NCBI RefSeq assembly: GCF_008329435.1
Contig: NZ_NPKN01000002.1
Span: 803,725 to 867,724, forward strand
Reading direction: 5' to 3'
Length of the DNA stretch: 64,000 nt
Origin: Rhodanobacter sp. T12-5
GTDB taxonomy: Bacteria > Pseudomonadota > Gammaproteobacteria > Xanthomonadales > Rhodanobacteraceae
Translations under genes and position numbers: made by a program
In this document: in pieces, positions 54,672 through 63,005 of the stretch
How the letters are laid out: every line of letters begins with the position of its first letter
Numbering within the stretch: position 1 is the first letter of the stretch
The notes under the pieces: model-generated
Told to the model about the DNA's origin: nothing
Databases searched by the model: none
Seen by the model: the letters and a program-made list of their open reading frames with translations, nothing else

Positions 54672-56129
54672 TCAGGCGCGCAGCAGCTCGGGATGACGTT
54701 GGGCCAGCTCGACGATCAGTTCGCCGAACAGGGTGTTGGCCCAGGCGAACCAGGCGCGGGTGAAGTGTTTCGGATCGTCCTGATCGAACGCCTCGTGCAT
54801 GAACCCGGTGCCGGCGTGGGTGGTCTTGAGCCATTGCAGGCACTGGCGGATCTCGCCGGCGTCGTGCGTAGTGAGTGCGCGCATGGTGATCGACATCGGC
54901 CAGATCATGCGCAGCCCCTCGTGCGGGCCGCCGATGCCTTCGGCGGCGCTTCCGCTGAAGAAATAAGGATTTCGATGGCTCCATGCCAGCGCGCGGGTGC
55001 GGCAGTAGGTGGGGTTGTCCATCGGCATCGCACCGAGATAAGCCATGCTCGACAGGCTGGGCGCATTGGCGTCGTCCATGAAAAGCTGGTTGCCGAAACC
55101 ATCGACCTCATACGCCCAGATCTCGCCGCCGCGTTCGTCGTGCATCAGGGCGTACTGCTTCAGCGCCGCTTCCACCTCATTGGCCAGCGCACGGCACTCG
55201 CCGGCGAAGGCGTTGTCGTGGTGGACCGCCTGCGACATCTCGGCCAGCTGGCGCAGTGAGGTCACTGCGAACCAGTTCGCCGGCACAAACAGCGGATACA
55301 GGCAGGCATCGTCCGATGGACGGAACATCGAGAAGATCAGCCCCACCGGCTTGGCGGGATTCCCGTAGCCGTCCAGTGGCGGATTCTCGCTGGCCCTGGG
55401 TGAGTTGCGCTGAAAATGGTACGGGCCGGGGCCGTCCTTGCGCTGTTGCACACGGAAGGTCTTCAGTACCGTGTGCATGGCTGCGCGCCAGTCGTCGTCG
55501 AACGGCGTCGTGTCGCCGGTGGTCTTCCAGTAGCCGTGCGCCAGGCGGATCGGATAGCACAGCGAGTCGATCTCCCATTTGCGCTCCGCCACGCCGGGGC
55601 GCATGTCGGTGAGGTCACTTTGCGCCCAGTCCAGAGTCGTGTGTGCGGTCGGGTCGGGCATGAAGGCGTTGGCGTAGGGATCGATCGCGATGCAACGCGC
55701 GTGACGATGGATCAACCCGACGAAGAGCTTCTGCAAGGCGGTGTCCTTCGGCACCAGCGGCAGATACGGCCACACCTGCGCGGACGAATCACGCATCCAC
55801 ATCGCGTCGATGTCGCCGGTGACGATGAAGGTATCCGGCTTGCCGTCGAGCGTGCCGGTGTTCACTGTGGTGTCGAGCGTGTTCGGGTAGCAGTTCTCGA
55901 ACAACCAGGCGAGCTCGGGATCACCGATGGCCGCCTTGGTACGGGTGATCTGAGCTTCCACCGCGGCGCTGGTGAACTTGCGCTGGGCGGGTGGCGGCCG
56001 CCGGCTCACGAATCGCCCGGGCGAGGCAGACGAGGCGCCAGCCATCGCGGGCAATGCACCGATCATCGCGCTGCCCGAAGCGAGGGCAAACATCTTCAAC
56101 AGGTCGCGTCGACTGGGATTGGTGGGCAT
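54672..56129 (-). CDS. GH125 exo-alpha-1,6-mannosidase
   Basis: A 485-residue GH125 enzyme with a Tat-like signal (NPSRRDLLKMFALASGSA). The family signature GDIDAMWMRDSSAQVWPYLP and the conserved WEIDSLCYPIRLAHGYW and FDQDDPKHFTRAWFAWAN are clear. It removes alpha-1,6-mannose from the non-reducing end, completing backbone breakdown after GH76 and side-chain removal by GH92. The ATG at 56129 is chosen at the signal peptide; the longer frame runs through the operator. It leads a two-gene operon with GH92-3. Confidence 0.92.
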   Translation of the reverse strand: MPTNPSRRDLLKMFALASGSAMIGALPAMAGASSASPGRFVSRRPPPAQRKFTSAAVEAQITRTKAAIGDPELAWLFENCYPNTLDTTVNTGTLDGKPDTFIVTGDIDAMWMRDSSAQVWPYLPLVPKDTALQKLFVGLIHRHARCIAIDPYANAFMPDPTAHTTLDWAQSDLTDMRPGVAERKWEIDSLCYPIRLAHGYWKTTGDTTPFDDDWRAAMHTVLKTFRVQQRKDGPGPYHFQRNSPRASENPPLDGYGNPAKPVGLIFSMFRPSDDACLYPLFVPANWFAVTSLRQLAEMSQAVHHDNAFAGECRALANEVEAALKQYALMHDERGGEIWAYEVDGFGNQLFMDDANAPSLSSMAYLGAMPMDNPTYCRTRALAWSHRNPYFFSGSAAEGIGGPHEGLRMIWPMSITMRALTTHDAGEIRQCLQWLKTTHAGTGFMHEAFDQDDPKHFTRAWFAWANTLFGELIVELAQRHPELLRA

Positions 56130-56455
56130 CTGCGGCGCTCGTGTAGGTTCGGAGAGGTATTTGTACGGTCGTGGCAAAAAGGCGGGTTGGCGACAGGTCC
56201 TGGAAAACGCCGGAGCTCGCATCGACCGATGCAGGCCCGGTGCAGCGCGGTATTTCAATCGATGCGGGTTCCTATTCACCCTCTGTCCTTCGAGACAATG
56301 CGTTGAACCTAAAGCATTTCCGTGGCGCGTGTCGTTGCGCTGCGGCATTTTCGGGCGACAAATTTGAATCGATCTAAATCTAGCGCAATCCGGCTGCTTC
56401 GTGCGCTGCACCACTGATCATTCTCCAGCCGGGCCGCGATCCGTGACGAAGCCGC
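56130..56455. other. Promoter region between GH125 and beta-mannosidase 3' end
   Basis: 326 bp without a supported gene. It contains the operator at 56364 and, much weaker, TTCAATCGATGCGG at 56254 with only half of the palindrome. Both lie upstream of GH125, so its promoter must be here. The stretch beside the beta-mannosidase stop shows no clear terminator. Confidence 0.5.
56364..56377. promoter_or_regulatory. Mannan-regulon operator 5
   Basis: TTGAATCGATCTAA, identical to the site at 51739, lies 235 bp upstream of the GH125 start. It is the only operator in the set without a convincing partner 80-90 bp away. Confidence 0.72.
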
Positions 56456-59212
56456 CTAGTGCGGATGGTCGGCTGTCCGTGTCTTGCCGCCGGGGCTCAA
56501 CGTCGCGTCCGCCAGCGAGTGGAGGTGCAGGGACGTGCGCAGCGCATCGATGGAAGCATCGCTGCCCACCTCCAGCGTCATCGACTGGCCCGGCAGCAGG
56601 TCGAAGGCGTTGTCCGAGAGCGTGGCATCCAGGTCGCCGAAGTCGACCCAGACGCCCCGCGCAAATCGTGCCGCCCTCACGGTGAGCTGGTAGCCATCGC
56701 CGTGGGCGACCAGACTCCCGCTGAGCGCGGGATCGGGCAACTGCAGGTCGCGCGCGGACGCGAAGTACAGCAGGTGCCGCGACAGCAGTTGGCCGTCCTG
56801 CAGCAGTTCGAATACGGCGATGGTGTCAGCGGTGCTGCCGCCGTGCAGCAGCGCGGCATCAGCCAGATCCATCACGCGGGTGCTGGCCAGCGGAGCCAAC
56901 GTCGCTGCGGTGGTGTGGTCGTAGCGAACGGTGCCGTCCATCGACATCACCCGCACGCGCAGCTGTGCACCGATCGGCTGGATGCGGTCGGAGATCAGAT
57001 ATACCTTCGTGCGCCCGTGTTGGCGGATCGGTGCTACCCGGACCGCTGCGTAGAAGCGCCGCGCATGGAACTGCAGCGCCTTCCAGCGTCCGTACCAATC
57101 GACGCTCGACCACGAGGCGCCAGGCCATACGTCGTTGAGTTGCCAGTAAAGCGAGCCCATCGTGCGCGGACGCTGGCTGCGCAGGTGGTCCACGGCCAGT
57201 TCGATGCCGTCGGCCTGCATCAGCTGGCTCAGGTAGACGAAACGGGCGAAGTCCTTCGGCTCACCGTAGCCACGACGGATGTACTTGAGCAGGCGATCGT
57301 TGCCATTGCCCTTGTCATACTTCTGGTGCGCGCGCATCACCTTCGAATCCGCAGAAAGATCGCTCGGATCCGCAAACGCGCGGATGGTCTTCATCACCGG
57401 CATCGACTGCAGACCGTATTCGGACTGGAAGCGCGGCGTGACGTCGAGGTAGGCCGAGGCGGGCCTGGCCTCGCCCGACCAGACGTCCCAGTAGTGCATG
57501 TCGCCGTCATCGGGGATGTTCGCCGGGCCCTGCATGTCGGTGCCGGGCGAGGTGGCCCAGTACGGAAGGTCCGGCTGTTCGCGCTTCACCACCTCACGCA
57601 GGGTGTGATCGAACAGCTCGCGCATGCCCTTCTCGACGCGTGCCGTCTCGGCCGGACCGGCCTGCTTGCGGAACGCGGCGCGATCCGGCCAGGACTCCCA
57701 GCCGGTCTGTACTTCGTTGTTGCCGCACCAGAGCACGATCGACGGATGGTCGCGCAGGCGCGTGACTTGCTCGATTGCCTCCTGCTTCACGTTGTCGCGA
57801 AAGGCCTTGTCATACGGCGGAATGGCGCCCCCGAACATGAAGTCTTGCCACAGCATCAGGCCCATGCGGTCGGCCATGGCGTAGAAGGCGTCGTCCAGGT
57901 AATAGCCGCCACCCCATACGCGCAGCATGTTCATGTGGGCGTCGCGCGCCGAGCCGAGCACCTGGCGCATCTGCGCGTCGGTGACGCGCGAAGGGAAGCT
58001 GTCGAACGGGATCAGGTTGGCGCCCTTGGCGAAGATCGGCACGCCGTTGACCACGAAGGCGAAGCTGCGACCCCAGCGGTCCTTGTCGCGCCGCAACTCG
58101 ACGCTGCGCAGGCCGGTCGTTCGATCGGCCTCGGCCAGCACCTTGCCATCCATCACTACCTCGGCATGGAAGGCATAGAGGTTCGGTTTGCCGTAACCGA
58201 CCGGCCACCAGCGTTGCGGCTGGCTGATCGTCAGCGGTACGGACAGCGTGTTGCCGCCCGGCGCCAGCTGGACGTCCGACGTGGCCTGCCCGGCGTGCCC
58301 GTCCGGCGCACGCCAGCGCAGCCGCAGCGTGGCCTTGCCGGCATGGTCGGCCTCGATGGCAAACCGTGCCTGCAGCTTCGCGTTGTCGGCGTCGATGTGT
58401 TGCTGGGCGATATGCAGGTCAGTCAGCCGCAAGGTATCCCAGCTCTCCAGCTTCACTGGCTGCCAGATGCCCTCGGTGATGAAGCGGGGGCCCCAGTCCC
58501 AGCCATACTGGTAATTCGCCTTGCGCACGTAATTGGATGTCTGCTTGCCCGGTGGCTCATCGCCGAAGGCCGAGTCGAATTCGCCGGGCAGGGCCTCCGA
58601 CTGTTTCAGCAGCCACGGCTGCACGGTGGTGATCGGCGAGTGCAGCGAGACGGCGAGCGTATTTCTGCCGACATGCAACGCGTTCTTCAACGGAATCCGC
58701 CAGCGACGGAACATGTTGTCCGCGGCGAGCAGCTTTTGGCCGTTGAGACGGACATCGGCGAAGGTATCCAGTCCGTCGAAAACCACGTCGACGTGGTCGT
58801 GCGCCAGCGTGGCCGCATCAATGTCGAAGTCGAGCCGGTAGTCCCAGTCTGCCAGGCCGATCCATTGCAGGGCCGCTTCGTTGTCGTGCCGATACGGGTC
58901 GGGGATCAAACCGGCATGCAGCAGGTCCATCTGTACGCTGCCCGGCACGCCAGCATCGATCCATCGTGAGGCTTCCGGATGTTTTTTCACAGCCTCCGTG
59001 GCATTCGCCGCGAGCCGTACCTGCCAGCCTTGGTCGAGCGTGCGTGATTCCATGGCCGAAGCTGACGTGCTGCCGATCAGCCATGCTCCCAAGAGCAGCG
59101 CACGCGGCAGGACGCGGATTCGTTGCGCCCGGGTCGGCAGATCGCCGGTCTTCGCACTGACAAGGGAGAGCGCATCATTCGTCGCGAGGAAGTCTTTCGA
59201 TGTCGGGTTCAT
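56456..59212 (-). CDS. GH2 beta-mannosidase
   Basis: A 918-residue beta-mannosidase with export signal (ALLLGAWLIGSTSASA) behind a long N-region. The signature VRKANYQYGWDWGPRFITEG is diagnostic for GH2 beta-mannosidases. The acid/base glutamate is in VLWCGNNEVQTGW and the nucleophile in FQSEYGLQSMP. It would split the Man-beta-1,4-GlcNAc core of N-glycans or beta-mannan fragments, which argues that the locus handles N-glycans as well as plain alpha-mannan. Its start overlaps the stop of a short upstream ORF by ATGA. It is divergent from the intact lacI. Confidence 0.92.
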   Translation of the reverse strand: MNPTSKDFLATNDALSLVSAKTGDLPTRAQRIRVLPRALLLGAWLIGSTSASAMESRTLDQGWQVRLAANATEAVKKHPEASRWIDAGVPGSVQMDLLHAGLIPDPYRHDNEAALQWIGLADWDYRLDFDIDAATLAHDHVDVVFDGLDTFADVRLNGQKLLAADNMFRRWRIPLKNALHVGRNTLAVSLHSPITTVQPWLLKQSEALPGEFDSAFGDEPPGKQTSNYVRKANYQYGWDWGPRFITEGIWQPVKLESWDTLRLTDLHIAQQHIDADNAKLQARFAIEADHAGKATLRLRWRAPDGHAGQATSDVQLAPGGNTLSVPLTISQPQRWWPVGYGKPNLYAFHAEVVMDGKVLAEADRTTGLRSVELRRDKDRWGRSFAFVVNGVPIFAKGANLIPFDSFPSRVTDAQMRQVLGSARDAHMNMLRVWGGGYYLDDAFYAMADRMGLMLWQDFMFGGAIPPYDKAFRDNVKQEAIEQVTRLRDHPSIVLWCGNNEVQTGWESWPDRAAFRKQAGPAETARVEKGMRELFDHTLREVVKREQPDLPYWATSPGTDMQGPANIPDDGDMHYWDVWSGEARPASAYLDVTPRFQSEYGLQSMPVMKTIRAFADPSDLSADSKVMRAHQKYDKGNGNDRLLKYIRRGYGEPKDFARFVYLSQLMQADGIELAVDHLRSQRPRTMGSLYWQLNDVWPGASWSSVDWYGRWKALQFHARRFYAAVRVAPIRQHGRTKVYLISDRIQPIGAQLRVRVMSMDGTVRYDHTTAATLAPLASTRVMDLADAALLHGGSTADTIAVFELLQDGQLLSRHLLYFASARDLQLPDPALSGSLVAHGDGYQLTVRAARFARGVWVDFGDLDATLSDNAFDLLPGQSMTLEVGSDASIDALRTSLHLHSLADATLSPGGKTRTADHPH

Positions 59213-59403
59213 GGCGTATAGCTCGCCTTGTCATACGCCGGCGCGGCATTCGGTTGAACCGAGAGAGGGCTGAGCAGGTTTCCCTCGCCGATCAGCGAGA
59301 AATGGCCGAGGCCCTTTTCACCAGTGTTCCAGACCGCGCTAGGCAGCGTGTTGTCGCCGTGCAGATCGAGCACCCGGAAAGACGTGTTGCGGACCGATAT
59401 CAT
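59209..59403 (-). CDS. Short ORF coupled to beta-mannosidase, possible gene remnant
   Basis: A 64-codon frame starting ATG at 59403 (MISVRNTSFRVLDLHGDNTL) and ending DKASYTP, whose TGA overlaps the beta-mannosidase ATG as ATGA. It lies downstream of the operator at 59489, so it should be on the same mRNA. The composition looks like folded-protein sequence, not random, and I do not recognise the family. It could be the 3' end of a lost operon gene that still supports translational coupling, or a genuine small protein. Confidence 0.45.
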   Translation of the reverse strand: MISVRNTSFRVLDLHGDNTLPSAVWNTGEKGLGHFSLIGEGNLLSPLSVQPNAAPAYDKASYTP

Positions 59404-59488
59404 TGATGTATCGGCCCGCTTACCAGCCGTTGACGCTTGGCCGAGCCATCCACGTCGACGGAATGGGCGATCGCACTCAACCCAAAAA

Positions 59489-59502
59489 TTAGATCGATCT
59501 TT
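59489..59502. promoter_or_regulatory. Mannan-regulon operator 6
   Basis: TTAGATCGATCTTT lies on the beta-mannosidase side of the divergent region. Its centre is 87 bp from the site at 59576, matching the 88-bp spacing in the duplicated module at 37.8 kb. Confidence 0.72.
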
Positions 59503-59575
59503 GCCACCTGAACCACAGTCCAGTGGTAACGAAATGCTGCGCTGCGGCGTACGCAAGAGAGCCAATAGGTTATCT

Positions 59576-59589
59576 TTAGATCGTTCCAA
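59576..59589. promoter_or_regulatory. Mannan-regulon operator 7
   Basis: TTAGATCGTTCCAA lies 14 bp before the ATG of the intact lacI, suggesting autoregulation. It differs by one base from the equivalent site at 37865. Confidence 0.78.
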
Positions 59590-59603
59590 AAAGGCGAAAT
59601 TGC

Positions 59604-60659
59604 ATGTCGAACACCCCCCCCATTGGCCGCAAGGTGACCTTGAACGACATAGCCAGTGGCTGCGGAGTATCGCGTGCCACCGTATCACTGGTACTTCGAG
59701 ACAGTCCGCTGGTGAACAAGCTCACCCGTATCCGGGTCGAGCAAGAGTTGCGTCGGCAAGGATACGTCTACAATCGCGCCGCTGCCAATCTGCGTCGCCG
59801 CACCTCGTCCAGCGTCGCTTTGGTATTGAACGAGTTGACCAATCCCTTTTTCGCCGAGTTCGCCGCCGGGGTAGATGAAGCGCTGGGTTCAGCTGGCTTC
59901 GTCACCTTGCTCGGTTGTACCAGTGAATCAGCTGCACGCGAGCAAGCCGTGCTCGGCTCGCTGCTGGAGCACGGGCCTGGCGGCATCATCCTGTCGCCAG
60001 CGGAGCACAGCAATGCGCATGACGTGCTGGCCACGATCGGACCGCGCACGCCGCTGCTGCTGTTCAACCGTGAACTCGGCGGCAGCTTGCCGGAGTTCGC
60101 GCATTGGGACCAACTGATGCTGGACAATCAGCGCGGTGCATTTCTGGCCACAGAACACCTGATTGTTCGTGGTCATCAACGCATCGCGTTCTTCGGCGGC
60201 CATCATGATTCCAGCTCGTGCCGGCAGCGCCATGCCGGATATATACAAGCGATGCAGGCGGCCGGATTGCCGGTCGAGCCGCTTTGGCGCGTCGAATGCG
60301 CCCCGACACGTCTCGATGCTGCCCATCGTACCAGCGCACTGTTCACCACTTCTCCTGCCGCACCTACCGCAGCCGTCTGCTACAACGATGCGGTGGCGCT
60401 TGGACTGATTCTTGGCCTGCAACAGCGCGGATTGCGTCCGGGCCAGGACTTCGCTCTAACAGGTTTCGACGACATTGCCGAAGCCGAACTGTGCATGCCA
60501 CCGTTGACAACACTGTCCACCGCACCGCGTGAGCGCGGCCAGCAGGCAGCGAAATTGATCCTGCAGCGCCTGCAACAGCCGCAAGCCGACAGCCGCAAGA
60601 CCATCGCACCGGTACAACTGGTGGTGCGCGAAAGCAGTTGCCCACCCATCGTCGCCTGA
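59604..60659 (+). CDS. LacI-family regulator of mannan utilisation (intact copy B)
   Basis: A 351-residue LacI/GalR repressor. The HTH is LNDIASGCGVSRATVSLVLR, the hinge helix VEQELRRQGYVYNRAAANL, and the effector domain runs from SSSVALVLNELTNPFF to the C-terminus. It is the only intact regulator for the seven-site operator set in this window. The first codons contain a run of eight C (59614-59621) encoding the N-terminal arm before the HTH. It is followed by the transporter, kinase and isomerase genes at short or overlapping spacing. The effector is unknown; mannose or a mannobiose is likely. Confidence 0.92.
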   Translation: MSNTPPIGRKVTLNDIASGCGVSRATVSLVLRDSPLVNKLTRIRVEQELRRQGYVYNRAAANLRRRTSSSVALVLNELTNPFFAEFAAGVDEALGSAGFVTLLGCTSESAAREQAVLGSLLEHGPGGIILSPAEHSNAHDVLATIGPRTPLLLFNRELGGSLPEFAHWDQLMLDNQRGAFLATEHLIVRGHQRIAFFGGHHDSSSCRQRHAGYIQAMQAAGLPVEPLWRVECAPTRLDAAHRTSALFTTSPAAPTAAVCYNDAVALGLILGLQQRGLRPGQDFALTGFDDIAEAELCMPPLTTLSTAPRERGQQAAKLILQRLQQPQADSRKTIAPVQLVVRESSCPPIVA

Positions 60660-60693
60660 TCCGCCACACATCTGATCCACTCGGGGAATCCAC

Positions 60694-62028
60694 ATGGCCT
60701 TTGCCCACACTCCGTCACCCACGCCAGGCACGCCGGTACGCGGCGAGCGCTACACCGACTATCCGATGGCGATGGGCGTGCTCACCACCATCTTTTTCAT
60801 GTGGGGCTTCCTGACCTGCCTCAACGACATCCTGATCCCGCACCTGAAGTCGATCTTCCAGCTCAACTACGCGCAAGCGATGCTGGTGCAGTTCACTTTC
60901 TTCGGTGCGTACTTCCTGATGGGCATGCCGGCCGGCCGGCTGGTCGCCGCGCTGGGCTACAAGAGGGGCATCGTGCTGGGACTGGCGATCGCCGGCATCG
61001 GTTCGCTCGGCTTCTGGCCCGCCGCCGGGCTGCACTCCTACCCGGCCTTTCTCGCCGCACTGTTCGTGCTGGCCACCGGCATCACCGTGCTGCAGGTCGC
61101 GGCCAATCCCTATGTCGCCCTGCTCGGCCCGGAGCGCACCAGCTCGAGCCGACTGACCCTGGCGCAGGCGCTGAACTCGCTGGGCACCACGCTGGCACCG
61201 CTGTTCGGCGGCATGCTGATCCTGTCCAACGTGGTGAAGAGTCCGACCGAGCTGGCCGTCCTGGCGCCGGCGCAACGCCTCATCTACGACACCCAGCAGG
61301 CACAGGCAGTGCAGTTTCCGTACATCGGGCTGGCGGTGGTGTTGTTCCTGCTGGCGATCTTCGTGTGGCTGTTCCGCCTGCCGGCACTGAACGACGCGAC
61401 CGACAAGGACGACCACGGGAAGCACGGTTTCATCGAGGTGTTGCGCCATCCGCACGTGCTGTTCGGCGTGCTCGGCATTTTCTTCTACGTCGGTGCCGAG
61501 GTGTCGATCGGCAGCTTCATGGTCAATTACCTGTCGATGCCGGACATCGGCCACATGAGCGAGCAGGAGGCGGCAAAGTACGTGTCCTGGTACTGGGGCG
61601 GCGCGATGGTCGGCCGCTTCGTCGGCTCGGCACTGATGGCGAAGTTCTCGCCGCGCCGGCTGCTGGCCAGCTTCGCCACCGTCAACGCGCTGCTGGTGCT
61701 GACCACCATGCTCAGCCATGGCAGCGTGGCGATGTACAGCATCATCGCGATCGGCCTGTTCAACTCGATCATGTTTCCGACCATCTTCGCGCTCGGCATC
61801 GAGCGGCTCGGGCCGATGACCAGCAAGGCATCCAGCCTGCTGATCATGGCCATCGTGGGCGGTGCCGTGATCCCGCGGCTGCAAGGCATGCTGGCCGACA
61901 ACATCGGCCTGCAGCACGCATTCTTCCTGCCGCTGCTGTGCTACCTGTACATCGTGTTCTACGGCCTCAGCGGCTCGAAGATCCGCAGCACCCCGTCGAC
62001 AGGCGACAGCGCGAGCGAACGCGCATGA
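60694..62028 (+). CDS. FHS-family sugar/H+ symporter (intact copy B)
   Basis: A 444-residue MFS transporter of the FucP/GluP type with 12 predicted helices. The first helix motif is FFMWGFLTCLNDILIPHLK, followed by GMPAGRLVAALGYKRGIV, and the C-terminal half has GGAMVGRFVGSALM and MFPTIFALGIERLG. It would import mannose (or glucose/galactose/fucose-like hexose) into the cytoplasm. It starts 34 bp after lacI and overlaps the kinase by ATGA. It is the full-length counterpart of the deleted gene at 38392. Confidence 0.92.
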   Translation: MAFAHTPSPTPGTPVRGERYTDYPMAMGVLTTIFFMWGFLTCLNDILIPHLKSIFQLNYAQAMLVQFTFFGAYFLMGMPAGRLVAALGYKRGIVLGLAIAGIGSLGFWPAAGLHSYPAFLAALFVLATGITVLQVAANPYVALLGPERTSSSRLTLAQALNSLGTTLAPLFGGMLILSNVVKSPTELAVLAPAQRLIYDTQQAQAVQFPYIGLAVVLFLLAIFVWLFRLPALNDATDKDDHGKHGFIEVLRHPHVLFGVLGIFFYVGAEVSIGSFMVNYLSMPDIGHMSEQEAAKYVSWYWGGAMVGRFVGSALMAKFSPRRLLASFATVNALLVLTTMLSHGSVAMYSIIAIGLFNSIMFPTIFALGIERLGPMTSKASSLLIMAIVGGAVIPRLQGMLADNIGLQHAFFLPLLCYLYIVFYGLSGSKIRSTPSTGDSASERA

Positions 62029-63005
62029 CCGCACGGCCCATCCTGTGTTTCGGCGAAGCCCTGATCGACCTGCATGCCGACGGCATCGACGACCGCGGCT
62101 TCGCCACCGGCTTCGTGCCGTTCGCCGGCGGCGCGCCGGCGAATGTCGCGGTGGCCGCGGCGCGGCTCGGCGGCAGCGCGCGCTTCGCCGGCATGCTTTC
62201 GCGCGACCGCTTCGGCGATTTCCTGCTCGACAGCCTGCAGCAGGCCGGCGTCGGCACCGACGATGTCGTGCGCACCGATGCGGCGAACAGCGCGCTGGCC
62301 TTCGTCACGCTGGACGCCCACGGCGAACGCAGCTTCAGCTTCTATCGCGACGGCTCGGCCGACCTCAAGTTCCGACCGGCCGACTTTCGCCCCGATACGT
62401 TCCGCGATGTCGCCGTGTTCCACGTCTGCTCGAACAGCATGACCGACCCGGCCCTGGCCGACACCACCCGCGAAGGCATGCAGCGTGCGCATGGCGTCGG
62501 CGCGCTGGTCAGCTTCGATCTCAACCTGCGCCCGGCGCTGTGGCCGACCGACACCGATCCGCTCCCGCTGCTGTGGCCTGCGCTGCATCTGGCCGACGTG
62601 GTGAAACTGTCGGCGGAAGAATGCGCCTGGCTCGCGGTCGACGGCGAACAGGCCGCGCTCGACCGGCTGTGGCGGGGACGCACCCGGCTGGTGGTGGTGA
62701 CCGACGGCGCGAAACCGCTGCGCTGGTTCCACCCCGACGCCGAGGGCGAGCTGCCGTGCTATCGGGTGCAGGTGGTCGATTCCACCGCCGCCGGCGACGC
62801 CTTCGTCGGCGGCCTGCTGTGTTGCCTGGCCGAACTCGCGCCCGGCCCGGAACGGCTCGACCAGCTGGTGACCGAGCTGCCGCGCCTGCACGCGATGCTG
62901 CGCTTCGCCGCCGCCAGTGGCGCACTCACCGTGACCCGCCAGGGCTCGTTCAGCGCGATGCCGCACGGCGACGAAGTGCTGGCCTTCATGGAGAACCAGC
63001 CATGA
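62025..63005 (+). CDS. PfkB-family sugar kinase, probable fructokinase (copy B)
   Basis: A 326-residue protein almost identical to the kinase at 38676-39656. It differs by I for V in LHADGIDD and C for F in SAEECAWL. Substrate motif FAGGAPANVAVAAARLGG and catalytic D258 in DSTAAGDAF are intact. It sits in the complete lacI-transporter-kinase-isomerase module, so this copy probably carries the main physiological role. ATGA overlaps on both sides indicate coupled translation. Confidence 0.9.
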   Translation: MTARPILCFGEALIDLHADGIDDRGFATGFVPFAGGAPANVAVAAARLGGSARFAGMLSRDRFGDFLLDSLQQAGVGTDDVVRTDAANSALAFVTLDAHGERSFSFYRDGSADLKFRPADFRPDTFRDVAVFHVCSNSMTDPALADTTREGMQRAHGVGALVSFDLNLRPALWPTDTDPLPLLWPALHLADVVKLSAEECAWLAVDGEQAALDRLWRGRTRLVVVTDGAKPLRWFHPDAEGELPCYRVQVVDSTAAGDAFVGGLLCCLAELAPGPERLDQLVTELPRLHAMLRFAAASGALTVTRQGSFSAMPHGDEVLAFMENQP

